Assembly: GCA_030145245.1 (NCBI GenBank) | Contig: JAQYWC010000010.1 | Span: forward strand, 1 to 51,897 | Origin: Desulfobacterium sp. | Lineage (GTDB): Bacteria; Desulfobacterota; Desulfobacteria; Desulfobacterales; Desulfobacteraceae | Length of the DNA stretch: 51,897 nt | Direction of reading: 5' to 3' | In this document: positions 39,279-48,153 of the stretch, in pieces | How positions within the stretch are numbered: the stretch's first letter is position 1 | Layout of the letters: every line of letters starts with the position of its first letter | Translations under genes and position numbers: made by a program | The notes under the pieces: generated by a model | Seen by the model: the letters and a program-made list of their open reading frames with translations, nothing else | What the model was told of the DNA's origin: nothing | Database searches by the model: none

Positions 39279-40483
39279 AAGGTTATGTGGAATACGGCTC
39301 CTCCCAGGAGCATGAGAACCGCGCCAAGGGGAAAGACCACCACAAGGTCGGCATGGTCCATGGCAATGCCCGCCGCCATGGATCCGGTGAGCATGCCCAG
39401 GCTGTGTGACATGGTGATGAGCGAGATCACAGCGCCCATGGCCTCTTTTTCATGGCCCTTGATCACGGCCATTGCCATGATGGAGGGCATGGAGATTCCC
39501 CCGCCGATGCCGAAGAGGCAGACCGCACCCACAAGACCTGCATAGGAGGTGGATAGAATGATCAGGCCCATGGCAATGGCGCAGAGCACGCCCCCGGCTG
39601 AAACTATCACCCTTGTGTTGAACCGGTCGGCCGCATATCCCATGGGCAGCTGGAGCAGGCCGCTGATAAAGACCCCCAGCATCACCAGGATTCCGGTCAG
39701 GCTGTCTGACAGGGCGAACCGTGAATGGGCAAATATGGGCAGAAAACTCCAGATGATGCCGATGCAGGCGGTGTAGGCAAACCGGTATGCAAAGAGTCCG
39801 ATAATTCCCGGGTCTTTGAGCATGGATGACCAGGAGATCGGGGTGCGCTTTTTCTGTTGGATCTGTTCCTCGGCGGTGGGGGGCAAAAGGGTGATGGCGA
39901 GGCAGAGCCCGGTGGCGGAGAGGCCCCCCAGGCAGGCAAAGGCGGCATCCATGGAGAAAAGATCGGCAATCACTCCCCCCATGAGCGGTCCCAGGCTCAG
40001 GCTTGCAAACATGGACATGTTGAACAGGCCCATGGTGTAGCCCTCCCTTCCCCGGGGGGTGATCTCCCCCACATAGGCCTGGACCACGGGCATGATCATG
40101 GCCGAGGCGATTCCCTGGATAAACCGGAAGAGGATCAGGCCGGCCACCGAGTCGCTTGCAACAAAAGCCATGGAGACAAGGATGTACCCCAAAAGGCCCG
40201 CAACGATAAAGGGTTTGCGCCCGTGGCGGTCGGAGGCCCTGCCGAACCAGGGGAGAAAAAGGGTGCGGGAGAGGGCAAAGGCGCCGAAGATCATGCCGAT
40301 ATATATGCCTTTCGCCCCAAGGTCGTTGGCATAGACCGGCAGCAGGGGAACCACGATCCCCACGCCGGTCACCGTGGTGAAAATGGTGAAAAAGAGGGTC
40401 AGAAAGACCTTTTTCCGGGGGGAGGGGATGATGGCAAAAATCCGGTCTTCCCCCTTCAGCAGGTTGATGAATTCAGGTATCAT
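39266..40483 (-). CDS. Major facilitator superfamily transporter
   Basis: The 405-residue protein has 12 membrane segments. MFS motif A appears after helix 2 (FGRASDRHGRKPFI) and helix 5 has a GPLMGGVIAD stretch like that of drug:H+ antiporters. The second half contains GYAADRFNTRVIV. The substrate is unknown; efflux is more likely than uptake from the motif C-like glycines. The final residues GQA and the stop derive from the REP-like repeat, so the native C-terminus was probably replaced. Ribosome site at the ATG is weak, and a start within the first 25 residues remains possible. Confidence 0.85.
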   Translation of the reverse strand: MIPEFINLLKGEDRIFAIIPSPRKKVFLTLFFTIFTTVTGVGIVVPLLPVYANDLGAKGIYIGMIFGAFALSRTLFLPWFGRASDRHGRKPFIVAGLLGYILVSMAFVASDSVAGLILFRFIQGIASAMIMPVVQAYVGEITPRGREGYTMGLFNMSMFASLSLGPLMGGVIADLFSMDAAFACLGGLSATGLCLAITLLPPTAEEQIQQKKRTPISWSSMLKDPGIIGLFAYRFAYTACIGIIWSFLPIFAHSRFALSDSLTGILVMLGVFISGLLQLPMGYAADRFNTRVIVSAGGVLCAIAMGLIILSTSYAGLVGAVCLFGIGGGISMPSIMAMAVIKGHEKEAMGAVISLITMSHSLGMLTGSMAAGIAMDHADLVVVFPLGAVLMLLGGAVFHITLGQA

Positions 40484-40625
40484 CGTCTTTTAATAACGAT
40501 TTTTCCCTTGATTGGCAACCGGTGCTTTTGGGGGAGTGCTGATATAATTTGTTTGAAATCCATTGATGCAGATGGTAAACGGAGTATTAATTTTTTGCTA
40601 TTCTGATAAATGAGGGAGAAGATCT

Positions 40626-40985
40626 ATGGATGCGACAACTGTCTTATTAGTAGATGATGAGAAGGAGTTCGTGGATACCCTGGCTGAACGGATCGGCATT
40701 AGAAGCCTTTGTCCCCAGGTGGCCTATAGCGGTGAACAGGCCCTGGAGATGATCAGTGACACGGTCCCCGACGTAATGGTGCTGGACCTTAAGATGCCGG
40801 GCATGGGCGGCGCAGATGTCCTTGCCAGGGTCAAGGCCGCCTACCCGGACGTTAGTATCATCATCCTCACCGGCCACGGCGACAAAAAAGACCAGGTCCT
40901 TGTCGAGGGCATGGGCGCCTCGGGCTATTTCCAGAAACCGGTTGATATCGACCTGCTTGTTGCCAAGATCAGGGTTCTTGGCTGA
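40626..40985 (+). CDS. Single-domain response regulator
   Basis: The 119-residue protein is one receiver domain: acidic pair D10-D11, phospho-acceptor D54 (VLDLKMPG), T82 (ILTGHG) and K104 (FQKPVDID). It has no output domain. Sequence details (LVDDEKEFV, TLAER, KPVDIDLL) are shared with the receivers at 43931, 47014 and 48154, so all four form one subfamily and may exchange phosphate with the same kinases. AGGGAGAAG precedes the ATG. Confidence 0.93.
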   Translation: MDATTVLLVDDEKEFVDTLAERIGIRSLCPQVAYSGEQALEMISDTVPDVMVLDLKMPGMGGADVLARVKAAYPDVSIIILTGHGDKKDQVLVEGMGASGYFQKPVDIDLLVAKIRVLG

Positions 40986-41057
40986 CCCAGCATCTGTTGT
41001 AAATATTTCCCCCCAAAAGCAGCGGGTTGGTTTGCGGGAGGGGCAACGATATTTTTG

Positions 41058-41132
41058 TTGACCCTTTGGGATTTTGTTGATAATAAAAAACTGACTGACC
41101 AATCAGTAGAGGTGGCTGATTGAACAGTCAGT
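41058..41132 (+). promoter_or_regulatory. tetR promoter with a long operator dyad
   Basis: TTGACC (41058-41063) and TAATAA (41081-41086) are 17 bp apart. Just downstream are arms ACTGACTGACCAATCAG (41090-41106) and CTGATTGAACAGTCAGT (41116-41132), paired at 15 of 17 positions around 9 bp. A TetR dimer pair bound there would cover the transcription start, so self-repression is likely. Confidence 0.7.
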
Positions 41133-41171
41133 GCCGGAAACGGCTGGGTATAAATATTAAACGGAGCGATG

Positions 41172-41756
41172 ATGTCCAAGAAAGACGATATTCTAAAGGC
41201 TGCAATAACCCTCTTTGCCGACAGGGGATTTCAAGACGCCTCCATGACGGAAGTTGCCAAGATGAGCGGCGTTTCCGGCGCCACTGTATTTTATCACTTC
41301 AAGAGCAAGGAGGCACTGTTCCTCATCGCCCTTGAGACCGTCAAAGACGGCATCATCCAGGAGTTTGACCAGTACCTTTCAGAACACGATTTTGAGTCGG
41401 GACTCGAACTTGCGGAAGGCATAATCTCCTTCTACCTCTATCTTGCCGGAACCATGGAAGAGTGGTTCCTGCTCCTCCACAGCCACTATCCCTACAAACT
41501 TGCCCTGGTCAATGAAGAGTGCCGCAGTCACCTTGAAAAAATATACAACAGCCTTGTGGATATCTTTGAACGTGCAGTTGCCCTGGGCCGGGAGGACGGT
41601 TCCATCAGTGCCGGGGATTCGAGGAAAACAGCCCTGGTGATCTTCTCCATGGTTGACGGCGTGGTCCGGTTCAAGATCTATAACCTTTACGATACAGGTG
41701 CCCTGTTCAATGAACTTATTAATTCATGCAGGAAGATCCTAAAATATAAAATGTAA
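41172..41756 (+). CDS. TetR/AcrR-family transcriptional regulator
   Basis: The 194-residue protein has the N-terminal helix-turn-helix of TetR: ILKAAITLFADRGFQDASMTEVAKMSGVSGATVFYHFKSKEALF (parts: TLFADRGFQD, MSGVSGATVFYHF). The C-terminal ligand domain is all-helical and aromatic-rich. It probably represses itself and the SulP gene 26 bp downstream. Start 41172 is preferred to 41169 because GGAG then sits six bases away. The ligand is unknown. Confidence 0.92.
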   Translation: MSKKDDILKAAITLFADRGFQDASMTEVAKMSGVSGATVFYHFKSKEALFLIALETVKDGIIQEFDQYLSEHDFESGLELAEGIISFYLYLAGTMEEWFLLLHSHYPYKLALVNEECRSHLEKIYNSLVDIFERAVALGREDGSISAGDSRKTALVIFSMVDGVVRFKIYNLYDTGALFNELINSCRKILKYKM

Positions 41757-41782
41757 GATAACTTTAACAATTAGGTGGTTAA

Positions 41783-43909
41783 ATGCTGACAAAATTATTT
41801 CCGTTTCTTCCATGGTTCAAGGACTATGGCGTTGACAAGTTCAGGATCGATTTTTTGGCGGGGCTCACAGTGGCCCTGGTGCTTATCCCCCAATCCATGG
41901 CCTATGCCCAGCTGGCCGGGATGCCCTCCTATTTCGGGCTTTACGCTTCTTTTCTTCCTCCCATGATCGCTGCGCTGTTCGGTTCCAGCCGCCAGCTTGC
42001 AACCGGTCCTGTGGCCGTGGTCTCCCTCATGACCGCAGCCAGCCTCGAACCCCTTGCAACGGCCGGCAGTGAAGGCTTTATTGCCTATGCCATCGTCCTT
42101 GCCTTGATGGTGGGTGTGTTCCAGCTCTCCCTGGGTGTCTTGAAGCTCGGGGTCGTGGTCAATTTCCTCTCCCATCCGGTTGTCAACGGTTTTACCAATG
42201 CGGCAGCCATCATCATCGCCTCCTCCCAGCTTTCCAAGATGTTCGGCGTCTATGTGGACAAGTCCGCTCACCACTATGAAACCATCATCAACGTGTGCAA
42301 GGGGGCAGTTCACTATACCCACTGGCCCACCCTGTTCATGGGTGCTCTTGCCTTTGCCATCATGTACGGGCTCAAGAAGGTGATGCCAAAGGTGCCCAAC
42401 GTCCTTGTGGCCGTTGCCGTGACCATTGTCATCTCCTGGGCCATCGGGTTTGAGCACAACACCCGTGTGGATATTTCTGCCATCGAGTCCCCTGAGGTTC
42501 GCGCCCAGATCGAGTTCTTTAATGACATCAACACACAGATCCCTGTGCTTTCGGACAAACGTACGGTCCAGTCCAATGCCGTGGACGACGCCAAGAAAGC
42601 CAATGATACAATCCTTGAGTTGGATACGGTCCATGACTTCAACGTCACGGCGGTCAAGCTGGAGCGCCAGAAGCACGACGCCCATGTCCAGCGGGAGCAG
42701 TTGAGGGCCCATCTCTTCTCCGGGATTGAGCAGGCGGACGGTTCCTTGAAATTGTACCTCCAGGGCCAGGAGCCCCAGGGTGTTGAAACCGACGGCAGGA
42801 CCTGGCGGATCAAGGTGGGCAACAGACTGCTCGATACCACCAATCTTTTGGTGATGGGCGGTGGCGCTGTGGTCAGCACCGTTCCCAAGGGACTTCCGTC
42901 ACTCAGCATTCCAAAGATCGATATGAAGGTGATCCTCCGGTTGCTTCCCTTTGCTGCCATCATCTCCCTGCTGGGTTTCATGGAGGCGATCTCCATTGCC
43001 AAGGCCATGGCCGCAAAGACAGGACAGCGGCTGGATCCCAACCAGGAACTCATCGGCCAGGGGCTTGCCAACATCCTTGGCGCCGTTGGAAAGAGTTATC
43101 CCACCTCGGGTTCTTTTTCACGGTCGGCGGTTAACCTCCAGGCCGGCGCTGTCACCGGGCTTTCCAGTGTTTTTACAAGTCTTGCCGTGGTTGTGGTTCT
43201 TCTCTTTTTTACCCCCCTTCTCTACCATCTTCCCCAGAGTGTGCTTGCGGCCGTCATCATGATGGCGGTAATCGGGCTTGTCAATGTGTCCGGTTTTATC
43301 CACGCCTGGAAAGCCCAGTGGTATGACGGCGCCATCTCCATCATCACCTTTATCTGCACCCTGGCTTTTGCTCCCCATCTTGACAAGGGGATCATGGTGG
43401 GTGTAGCGTTGTCGCTGGCGGTATTCCTTTATAAGAGCATGCGGCCCAAGGTGCCCTCCCTGTCAAGGTTTGACGACGATGCCCTGCGCTGTTCCGTGAC
43501 CCACGGTCTCCAGGAGTGTGAGTATGTTGATCTTGTCAGGTTCGAAGGCCCCCTGTTTTTTGCCAATGCAAGCTATCTTGAGGACCAGATAAACGACAGG
43601 ATGGAGAACAAGAAAAAATTAAGGGATATCATCATTGTCTCCAACGCCATTAACGACATCGATGCATCGGGTGAAGAGTTGCTTTCCCTTTTGATCGACA
43701 ATGTCAGGAGTGCAGGCGTGGATATCTCGTTTTCAGGGGTTAACGAATCCGTGACCCAGGTGTTTGAACGAACCCATCTCATCGAGAAGATCGGAAGGGA
43801 TCACATCTACACGACCATGGAACAGGCCATATGTGCGGTCCACGAACATGCCCATAAGGATGATCCGGATCACCAGTGCCCGCTTTCAACCACCTGCAAA
43901 CTGGTATAA
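41783..43909 (+). CDS. SulP-family anion transporter with STAS domain and a large internal insertion
   Basis: The 708-residue membrane protein begins with the SulP signature (FLAGLTVALVLIPQSMAYAQ, AGMPSYFGLYASFLPP, GSSRQLATGPVAVVSLM). Residues about 225-360 are a hydrophilic, partly coiled insertion (ERQKHDAHVQREQLRAH) absent from ordinary SulP proteins. The transport domain resumes with VPKGLPSLSIP and TSGSFSRSAVN. A C-terminal STAS domain (about 570-690) has INDIDASGEELL, with the serine that anti-sigma-antagonist-type domains phosphorylate. SulP proteins carry sulfate, bicarbonate or dicarboxylates. It is followed after 21 bp by a receiver fusion, so transport and signalling are probably linked. 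Confidence 0.9.
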   Translation: MLTKLFPFLPWFKDYGVDKFRIDFLAGLTVALVLIPQSMAYAQLAGMPSYFGLYASFLPPMIAALFGSSRQLATGPVAVVSLMTAASLEPLATAGSEGFIAYAIVLALMVGVFQLSLGVLKLGVVVNFLSHPVVNGFTNAAAIIIASSQLSKMFGVYVDKSAHHYETIINVCKGAVHYTHWPTLFMGALAFAIMYGLKKVMPKVPNVLVAVAVTIVISWAIGFEHNTRVDISAIESPEVRAQIEFFNDINTQIPVLSDKRTVQSNAVDDAKKANDTILELDTVHDFNVTAVKLERQKHDAHVQREQLRAHLFSGIEQADGSLKLYLQGQEPQGVETDGRTWRIKVGNRLLDTTNLLVMGGGAVVSTVPKGLPSLSIPKIDMKVILRLLPFAAIISLLGFMEAISIAKAMAAKTGQRLDPNQELIGQGLANILGAVGKSYPTSGSFSRSAVNLQAGAVTGLSSVFTSLAVVVVLLFFTPLLYHLPQSVLAAVIMMAVIGLVNVSGFIHAWKAQWYDGAISIITFICTLAFAPHLDKGIMVGVALSLAVFLYKSMRPKVPSLSRFDDDALRCSVTHGLQECEYVDLVRFEGPLFFANASYLEDQINDRMENKKKLRDIIIVSNAINDIDASGEELLSLLIDNVRSAGVDISFSGVNESVTQVFERTHLIEKIGRDHIYTTMEQAICAVHEHAHKDDPDHQCPLSTTCKLV

Positions 43910-43930
43910 TTTTTAGATAAGGGAGTTATA

Positions 43931-45145
43931 ATGTCTGTCATAACACTATTCAGCGGCAGTTTTTGCGATAATGAGAAGGTCGAGGCATCTCTGGTCGAGA
44001 CAACAGGTTCCACGTTGGTCACAGAGCAGGAGATCGTGGAAAAGGCAAGCAGCCTCTCCTCCATCGGCGTAAAAAAGATCAAGGAGGCGTTCCTCGAAAA
44101 AACGTCGATCTTCAATAAATTCACCCATGAAAAAGAGCGCTCCATTGCTTACCTGCGCCTTGCCCTGGCTGAGATGCTTGCCCAGGACAACCTTGTCATC
44201 ACGGGCTTTCCCGCCCATTTGATTCCAAACAGTATCAGCCACGTCCTTAGGGTATGCCTTATTGCCGAGCTCAAGCATCGGCTTGGCCAGGCGGCAACCC
44301 TTGGCACCGTGGAAAAAGAGGCCCTCAAACTGATCCAGGAGAACGATAAGAACTGTTCAACCTGGGTCAACACCCTTGTCGGCAACAACGATCCCTGGGA
44401 CAAGGCGCTCTATGATATTGTCGTTCCCATGAACACAACCTCTGTTGAGGAGGCGGTTTCCCTCATCAGTGAAAAGTCACAAAGCCCTGCCGTTGCCTCT
44501 TCGGACGCCTCGGCCCAGGCGGTAAAGGATTTTCTCCTGGCCGCAAGGGTTGAGACCGCCCTTGCCGATGAGGGACACAACGTTGTTGTGTCCGCCAAAG
44601 CGGGCAAGGTGGTGCTGACCATCAACAAGAACGTATTGATGCTCAAGCGCCTGGAGGAGGATCTCCAGGCCATCGTCAACAAGATTGAAGGGGTAGAGGC
44701 GGTGGAGACCCAGATCGGTAAGGGGTTTTACCAGACCGATATTTACCGGCAGTTTGATTTTGAAACACCGTCAAAGGTGCTGCTGGTGGATGATGAGCGC
44801 GAATTTGTCCAGACCCTGTCGGAACGGCTGATGATGCGGGAGATGAGTTCGGCTGTTGCCTATGACGGCGAGTCCGCCCTCAGTATTGTGGATGAGGATG
44901 AGCCCGAGGTGATGATTCTGGATCTTAAGATGCCCGGCATCGACGGCATTGAGGTGTTGAAAAAGGTCAAGGCCACCAAGCCCGAGATCGAGGTGATCAT
45001 CCTCACCGGTCACGGCAGCGAGGCGGACAAGAAAGTCTGCATGGATCTTGGAGCGTTTGCCTATCTGCAGAAGCCGGTTGATATCGATCTGTTGAGCAAG
45101 ACCCTTAAGCTTGCCAATGACAAGATCAAGAAACAGGGCGCGTAG
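43931..45145 (+). CDS. Cytidylate-kinase-like/BON-like/receiver fusion protein
   Basis: The 404-residue protein has three parts. Residues 1-180 resemble the cytidylate-kinase-like family (VITLFSGSFCDNEKVEASL at the start, NLVITGFPAHLI in the middle), but the P-loop (SGSFCDNEK) lacks the GxxGxGK[ST] form, so catalysis is doubtful. Residues 196-265 look BON-like (KDFLLAARVETAL, VVLTINKNV). Residues 281-400 are a receiver with D287-D288, D331, T359 and K381. There is no DNA-binding domain. The domain names for the first two parts rest on pattern reading and are tentative; the receiver is certain. Confidence 0.75.
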   Translation: MSVITLFSGSFCDNEKVEASLVETTGSTLVTEQEIVEKASSLSSIGVKKIKEAFLEKTSIFNKFTHEKERSIAYLRLALAEMLAQDNLVITGFPAHLIPNSISHVLRVCLIAELKHRLGQAATLGTVEKEALKLIQENDKNCSTWVNTLVGNNDPWDKALYDIVVPMNTTSVEEAVSLISEKSQSPAVASSDASAQAVKDFLLAARVETALADEGHNVVVSAKAGKVVLTINKNVLMLKRLEEDLQAIVNKIEGVEAVETQIGKGFYQTDIYRQFDFETPSKVLLVDDEREFVQTLSERLMMREMSSAVAYDGESALSIVDEDEPEVMILDLKMPGIDGIEVLKKVKATKPEIEVIILTGHGSEADKKVCMDLGAFAYLQKPVDIDLLSKTLKLANDKIKKQGA

Positions 45146-45158
45146 ATAGATCACCACC

Positions 45159-45209
45159 TATAGATCCTTGCATTCGGATTGATGCCTGCTTTGGGTGCGA
45201 GGATCTATA
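45159..45209 (+). repeat. Intergenic stem-loop before the Cache-type kinase gene
   Basis: TATAGATCCT (45159-45168) and AGGATCTATA (45200-45209) are perfect inverted arms, extended inward to 13 of 14 pairs. No T-run follows. It may end or attenuate the SulP-fusion transcript before the kinase operon. Confidence 0.5.
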
Positions 45210-45277
45210 ATAACGTTGAAACAAGATGATCAGAGGGGAATCGGGACGTCAATCGTCATCCGGAATCGGGGGGTAGT

Positions 45278-47029
45278 ATGTCTGTTGTTGATAAATTGAA
45301 GCCGGCTTTTTTGGAACACCCGGGAACGGGAGAGGTGCGGTATAAGCATACCTTTAACTACCGTAAGATCTGGCAGATGGTGATTCTGCTCACTGCCGCC
45401 GTCACCCTGATTCCCCTGATCATCATCACCTCCATCGATTATAATGTGACCCAGCAGTCCATTGAGTCGGAGATCTCCCTCCGGGCCAGGCGGACCGCCT
45501 CCAACACCAAGCGGGCCATTTCGTTTTTTGTTTCCGAACGCAGGGCGGCCCTGGATTTCATCGTCCATGACAACGGGCTCAAGGCCCTGACCGGTAATGA
45601 GCGGTTGTCCACCATCCTTAAGAATCTTCAGGCCGGGTTTGGCGGGTTTGTGGATATTGGCGTGATCAACGATCGCGGCATCCAGACCGCCTATTCCGGC
45701 ACCTACAACCTTGGGGGACAGGATTACTCGGACCAGGCCTGGTTCACCAAGGTGGTGGAGCGGGGCGTTTATATCAGCGAGGTGTTCCTGGGGTTCAGGA
45801 ACAAGCCCCACCTGGTGATCGCGGTAAAATCCCGGCTGGATCAGGGCGCCTTTTACGTGCTCCGGGCCACCATCGATACGGATCAGTTTAATGAGATCCT
45901 GTCGAGCCTTGAGCTGAACGGCAAGGGGGACGCTTTTCTCATCAACCGCAACCGGGTGATCCAGACGCCCAGCCGTCATCACGGGGATGTGCTTTCCACC
46001 GTTGATATCCCGGTGCCGGAATATTCGGACCGGACCCGGGTGAAGGAGTACCAGAGCCCTGACTACGAGCAGTTTGTGGTGGGTTATGCCTACATCCCGG
46101 ATACGGATTTTATCCTGATGATCGTCAAGCAGAAGGCCGCCCTGATGAAGTCCTGGTATGCGACCCGGTCCAATCTCATCGGGTTCCTCCTGTTGAGCAT
46201 CACCGTGATTCTCGGGGTGATCGTTTTTGTCACCACCTATCTTGTCAACCAGATGTACTTTTCAGACAGGAAGCGGGCCAAGGCCATGCACCGGATCGAG
46301 TATGACAACAAGCTTGCCACCGTCGGCCGGCTTGCCGCCGGCGTTGCCCACGAGATCAACAACCCGCTTGCCATCATCAACGAAAAGGCGGGGCTGATCA
46401 AGGATATCTTTGTTTTCCGGGAGAAGTATTCCGCCGACGACAAGCTCATGGGCCTTGTGGATTCGGTGATCTCATCGGTTGCCCGGTGCGGGACCATCAC
46501 AAAGCGGCTGCTCAATTTTGCCCGGCACATGGATGAATCCTTCCAGACCGTGGAGATCGGTACGGTGATCCGGGAGGTGCTGGGATTTCTGGGCAAAGAG
46601 GCCGAGTACAGAAGCATCGATATCTCGGTGGATGTGCCTGAGACGTTTCCAACCATCGAGTGTGACCGGGGAAAGCTCCAGCAGGTGCTGTTGAACATCG
46701 TGAACAACGCCTTTTTTGCCATCGAGTCCGAGGGCGCGCTCTCCATCCAGGTGAAGCAGCGGGATGATAAGTACCTGACCGTCACCATCTCTGACACGGG
46801 GTGCGGTATTCCCGAAAAGGAGCTGGAACTCATCTTTGAACCGTTCTTCACCAAGAAATCGGATCATGGCGGAACAGGGCTTGGCCTCTCCATCACCTAT
46901 CAGCTCGTGGAGGAGGCAGGCGGCTGTATCAAGGTTCAGAGCGAGGTCGGTGTGGGAACAAGTTTTATCGTGAATCTGCCGTTTAAACCCAAAAAAAGAA
47001 AGGAGGCAAAAACGTGCGAGTCCTTCTAG
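45278..47029 (+). CDS. Cache-domain sensor histidine kinase
   Basis: The 583-residue membrane protein has a helix at about 33-53, an extracytoplasmic dCache-like domain (about 55-285, with GVINDRGIQTAYSG, DYSDQAWF and SEVFLGFRNKPHLVIAVK), a second helix (about 305-328), a HisKA domain with H358 (LAAGVAHEINNPLA) and a full ATPase domain: N-box NIVNNAFFAI, G1 SDTGCGIPE, F-box EPFFTKK and G2 GGTGLGLSI. It should sense a small periplasmic ligand. Its end overlaps the receiver gene at 47014 by 16 bp, so that receiver is its closest partner. Confidence 0.93.
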   Translation: MSVVDKLKPAFLEHPGTGEVRYKHTFNYRKIWQMVILLTAAVTLIPLIIITSIDYNVTQQSIESEISLRARRTASNTKRAISFFVSERRAALDFIVHDNGLKALTGNERLSTILKNLQAGFGGFVDIGVINDRGIQTAYSGTYNLGGQDYSDQAWFTKVVERGVYISEVFLGFRNKPHLVIAVKSRLDQGAFYVLRATIDTDQFNEILSSLELNGKGDAFLINRNRVIQTPSRHHGDVLSTVDIPVPEYSDRTRVKEYQSPDYEQFVVGYAYIPDTDFILMIVKQKAALMKSWYATRSNLIGFLLLSITVILGVIVFVTTYLVNQMYFSDRKRAKAMHRIEYDNKLATVGRLAAGVAHEINNPLAIINEKAGLIKDIFVFREKYSADDKLMGLVDSVISSVARCGTITKRLLNFARHMDESFQTVEIGTVIREVLGFLGKEAEYRSIDISVDVPETFPTIECDRGKLQQVLLNIVNNAFFAIESEGALSIQVKQRDDKYLTVTISDTGCGIPEKELELIFEPFFTKKSDHGGTGLGLSITYQLVEEAGGCIKVQSEVGVGTSFIVNLPFKPKKRKEAKTCESF

Positions 47030-47376
47030 TTGATGATGAAGTGGAATATGTATCAACCCTTGCCGAACGGCTCTCCTTCAGGGGGATCGATGCCAGCTGG
47101 GTATCAAGCGCAAAGGAAGCCCTGGAGCGCATCCGGCAGGAAAGTTTTGACATCGCCGTACTGGATGTGAAGATGCCCAAGATGGGGGGGATCGAGCTGA
47201 AACAGATCATCGAAGAGATCAATCCGGACATGAAATTTATCTATCTCACGGGCCACGGGTCTGAGAACGACTATCAAAAAGGGGTGACCGACGGGGTCTC
47301 CTACCTGATCAAACCCGTTGATATCGATAAGTTGATGACCACCATGAATCAAGCCATGATAAACAGGGGAAGCTGA
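47014..47376 (+). CDS. Single-domain response regulator coupled to the Cache kinase
   Basis: The 120-residue receiver has D7-D8, phospho-acceptor D51 (VLDVKMPK), T79 (YLTGHG) and K100 (IKPVDID), and no output domain. It begins at GTG 47014 behind AAGGAGG, inside the end of the kinase gene, which implies translational coupling. The next gene starts two bases after its stop. Confidence 0.92.
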   Translation: MRVLLVDDEVEYVSTLAERLSFRGIDASWVSSAKEALERIRQESFDIAVLDVKMPKMGGIELKQIIEEINPDMKFIYLTGHGSENDYQKGVTDGVSYLIKPVDIDKLMTTMNQAMINRGS

Positions 47377-47378
47377 CA

Positions 47379-48035
47379 ATGAGCATGGAAACAGAGGAAC
47401 TGGCTGGAACGGGAGTGCGTTACTTTGGGAAGATGATGGCTGCCATCAGCCATGAGATCAAGAATTCCCTTGCCATCATCAATGAAAACGCAGGGTTGAT
47501 GGAGGATCTGAGCCTGATGGCAAAGAGCGGTCATCAACTGGATCCCGAGCGGGTCGGGGCTATCTCCGGCCGGGTGATCAAGCAGGTCCAGCGGGCCGAC
47601 ACCACCGTTAAAAAGATGAACCGGCTGGCCCACAGCGTGGATGATCCCGTCAAAGAGATCGATGTGGCCGACCTCCTGGCTTTCACCATGGAGCTTGGGA
47701 AAAAAACGGTCGCTTCCCTGGGGGTGGATCTTCAGATGACGCCGCCTGCAAGCCCTGTCCGGATCAACTCCAACCCGTTTCTGTTGATGAACCTGATGTG
47801 GGAGGTGATGGGGTATGCCTGCACCAGGGTCAATGGGGCCCCAATTATCACGATCGCCATTGCTAAGAGTGCCAAAGGGGTTGAACTTGTTTTTTCACCT
47901 GTCAGCGATGACGGTCATGACGGATTTTCATTGGAGCAGGCGCCTTTCAGCGGGCTTGTCTCCTGTTTGAATGCCGAAATTTTAGCCCTTGCCGACAGGC
48001 AGGTACTTGTGTTAATTCTTCCTGAAACTGTGTAA
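47379..48035 (+). CDS. Histidine-box protein with degenerate ATPase half
   Basis: The 218-residue soluble protein has an H-box near its start (H25 in AAISHEIKNSLAIINENAG) and a helical dimerisation region to about residue 95, like the HisKA domain of its neighbour (shared INEKAGL/INENAGL). The following 120 residues keep only a shadow of an ATPase fold: an N-box-like MNLMWEVMGYACT, but no DxGxG, no F-box and no GxGLGL. It therefore probably cannot phosphorylate itself and may act as a histidine phosphotransferase between receivers, as in ChpT-like proteins. That role is inference. Confidence 0.75.
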   Translation: MSMETEELAGTGVRYFGKMMAAISHEIKNSLAIINENAGLMEDLSLMAKSGHQLDPERVGAISGRVIKQVQRADTTVKKMNRLAHSVDDPVKEIDVADLLAFTMELGKKTVASLGVDLQMTPPASPVRINSNPFLLMNLMWEVMGYACTRVNGAPIITIAIAKSAKGVELVFSPVSDDGHDGFSLEQAPFSGLVSCLNAEILALADRQVLVLILPETV

Positions 48036-48153
48036 AAAGTGTAACATGAAATTGTTGTGTGCAGTAATCGATGTTTTCGCGACCCCTTATTGTCATGCAG
48101 AACCAAGTTATAACCCGTATAGCTTTTAATATAATTATGAAAGGAGAATTGCC

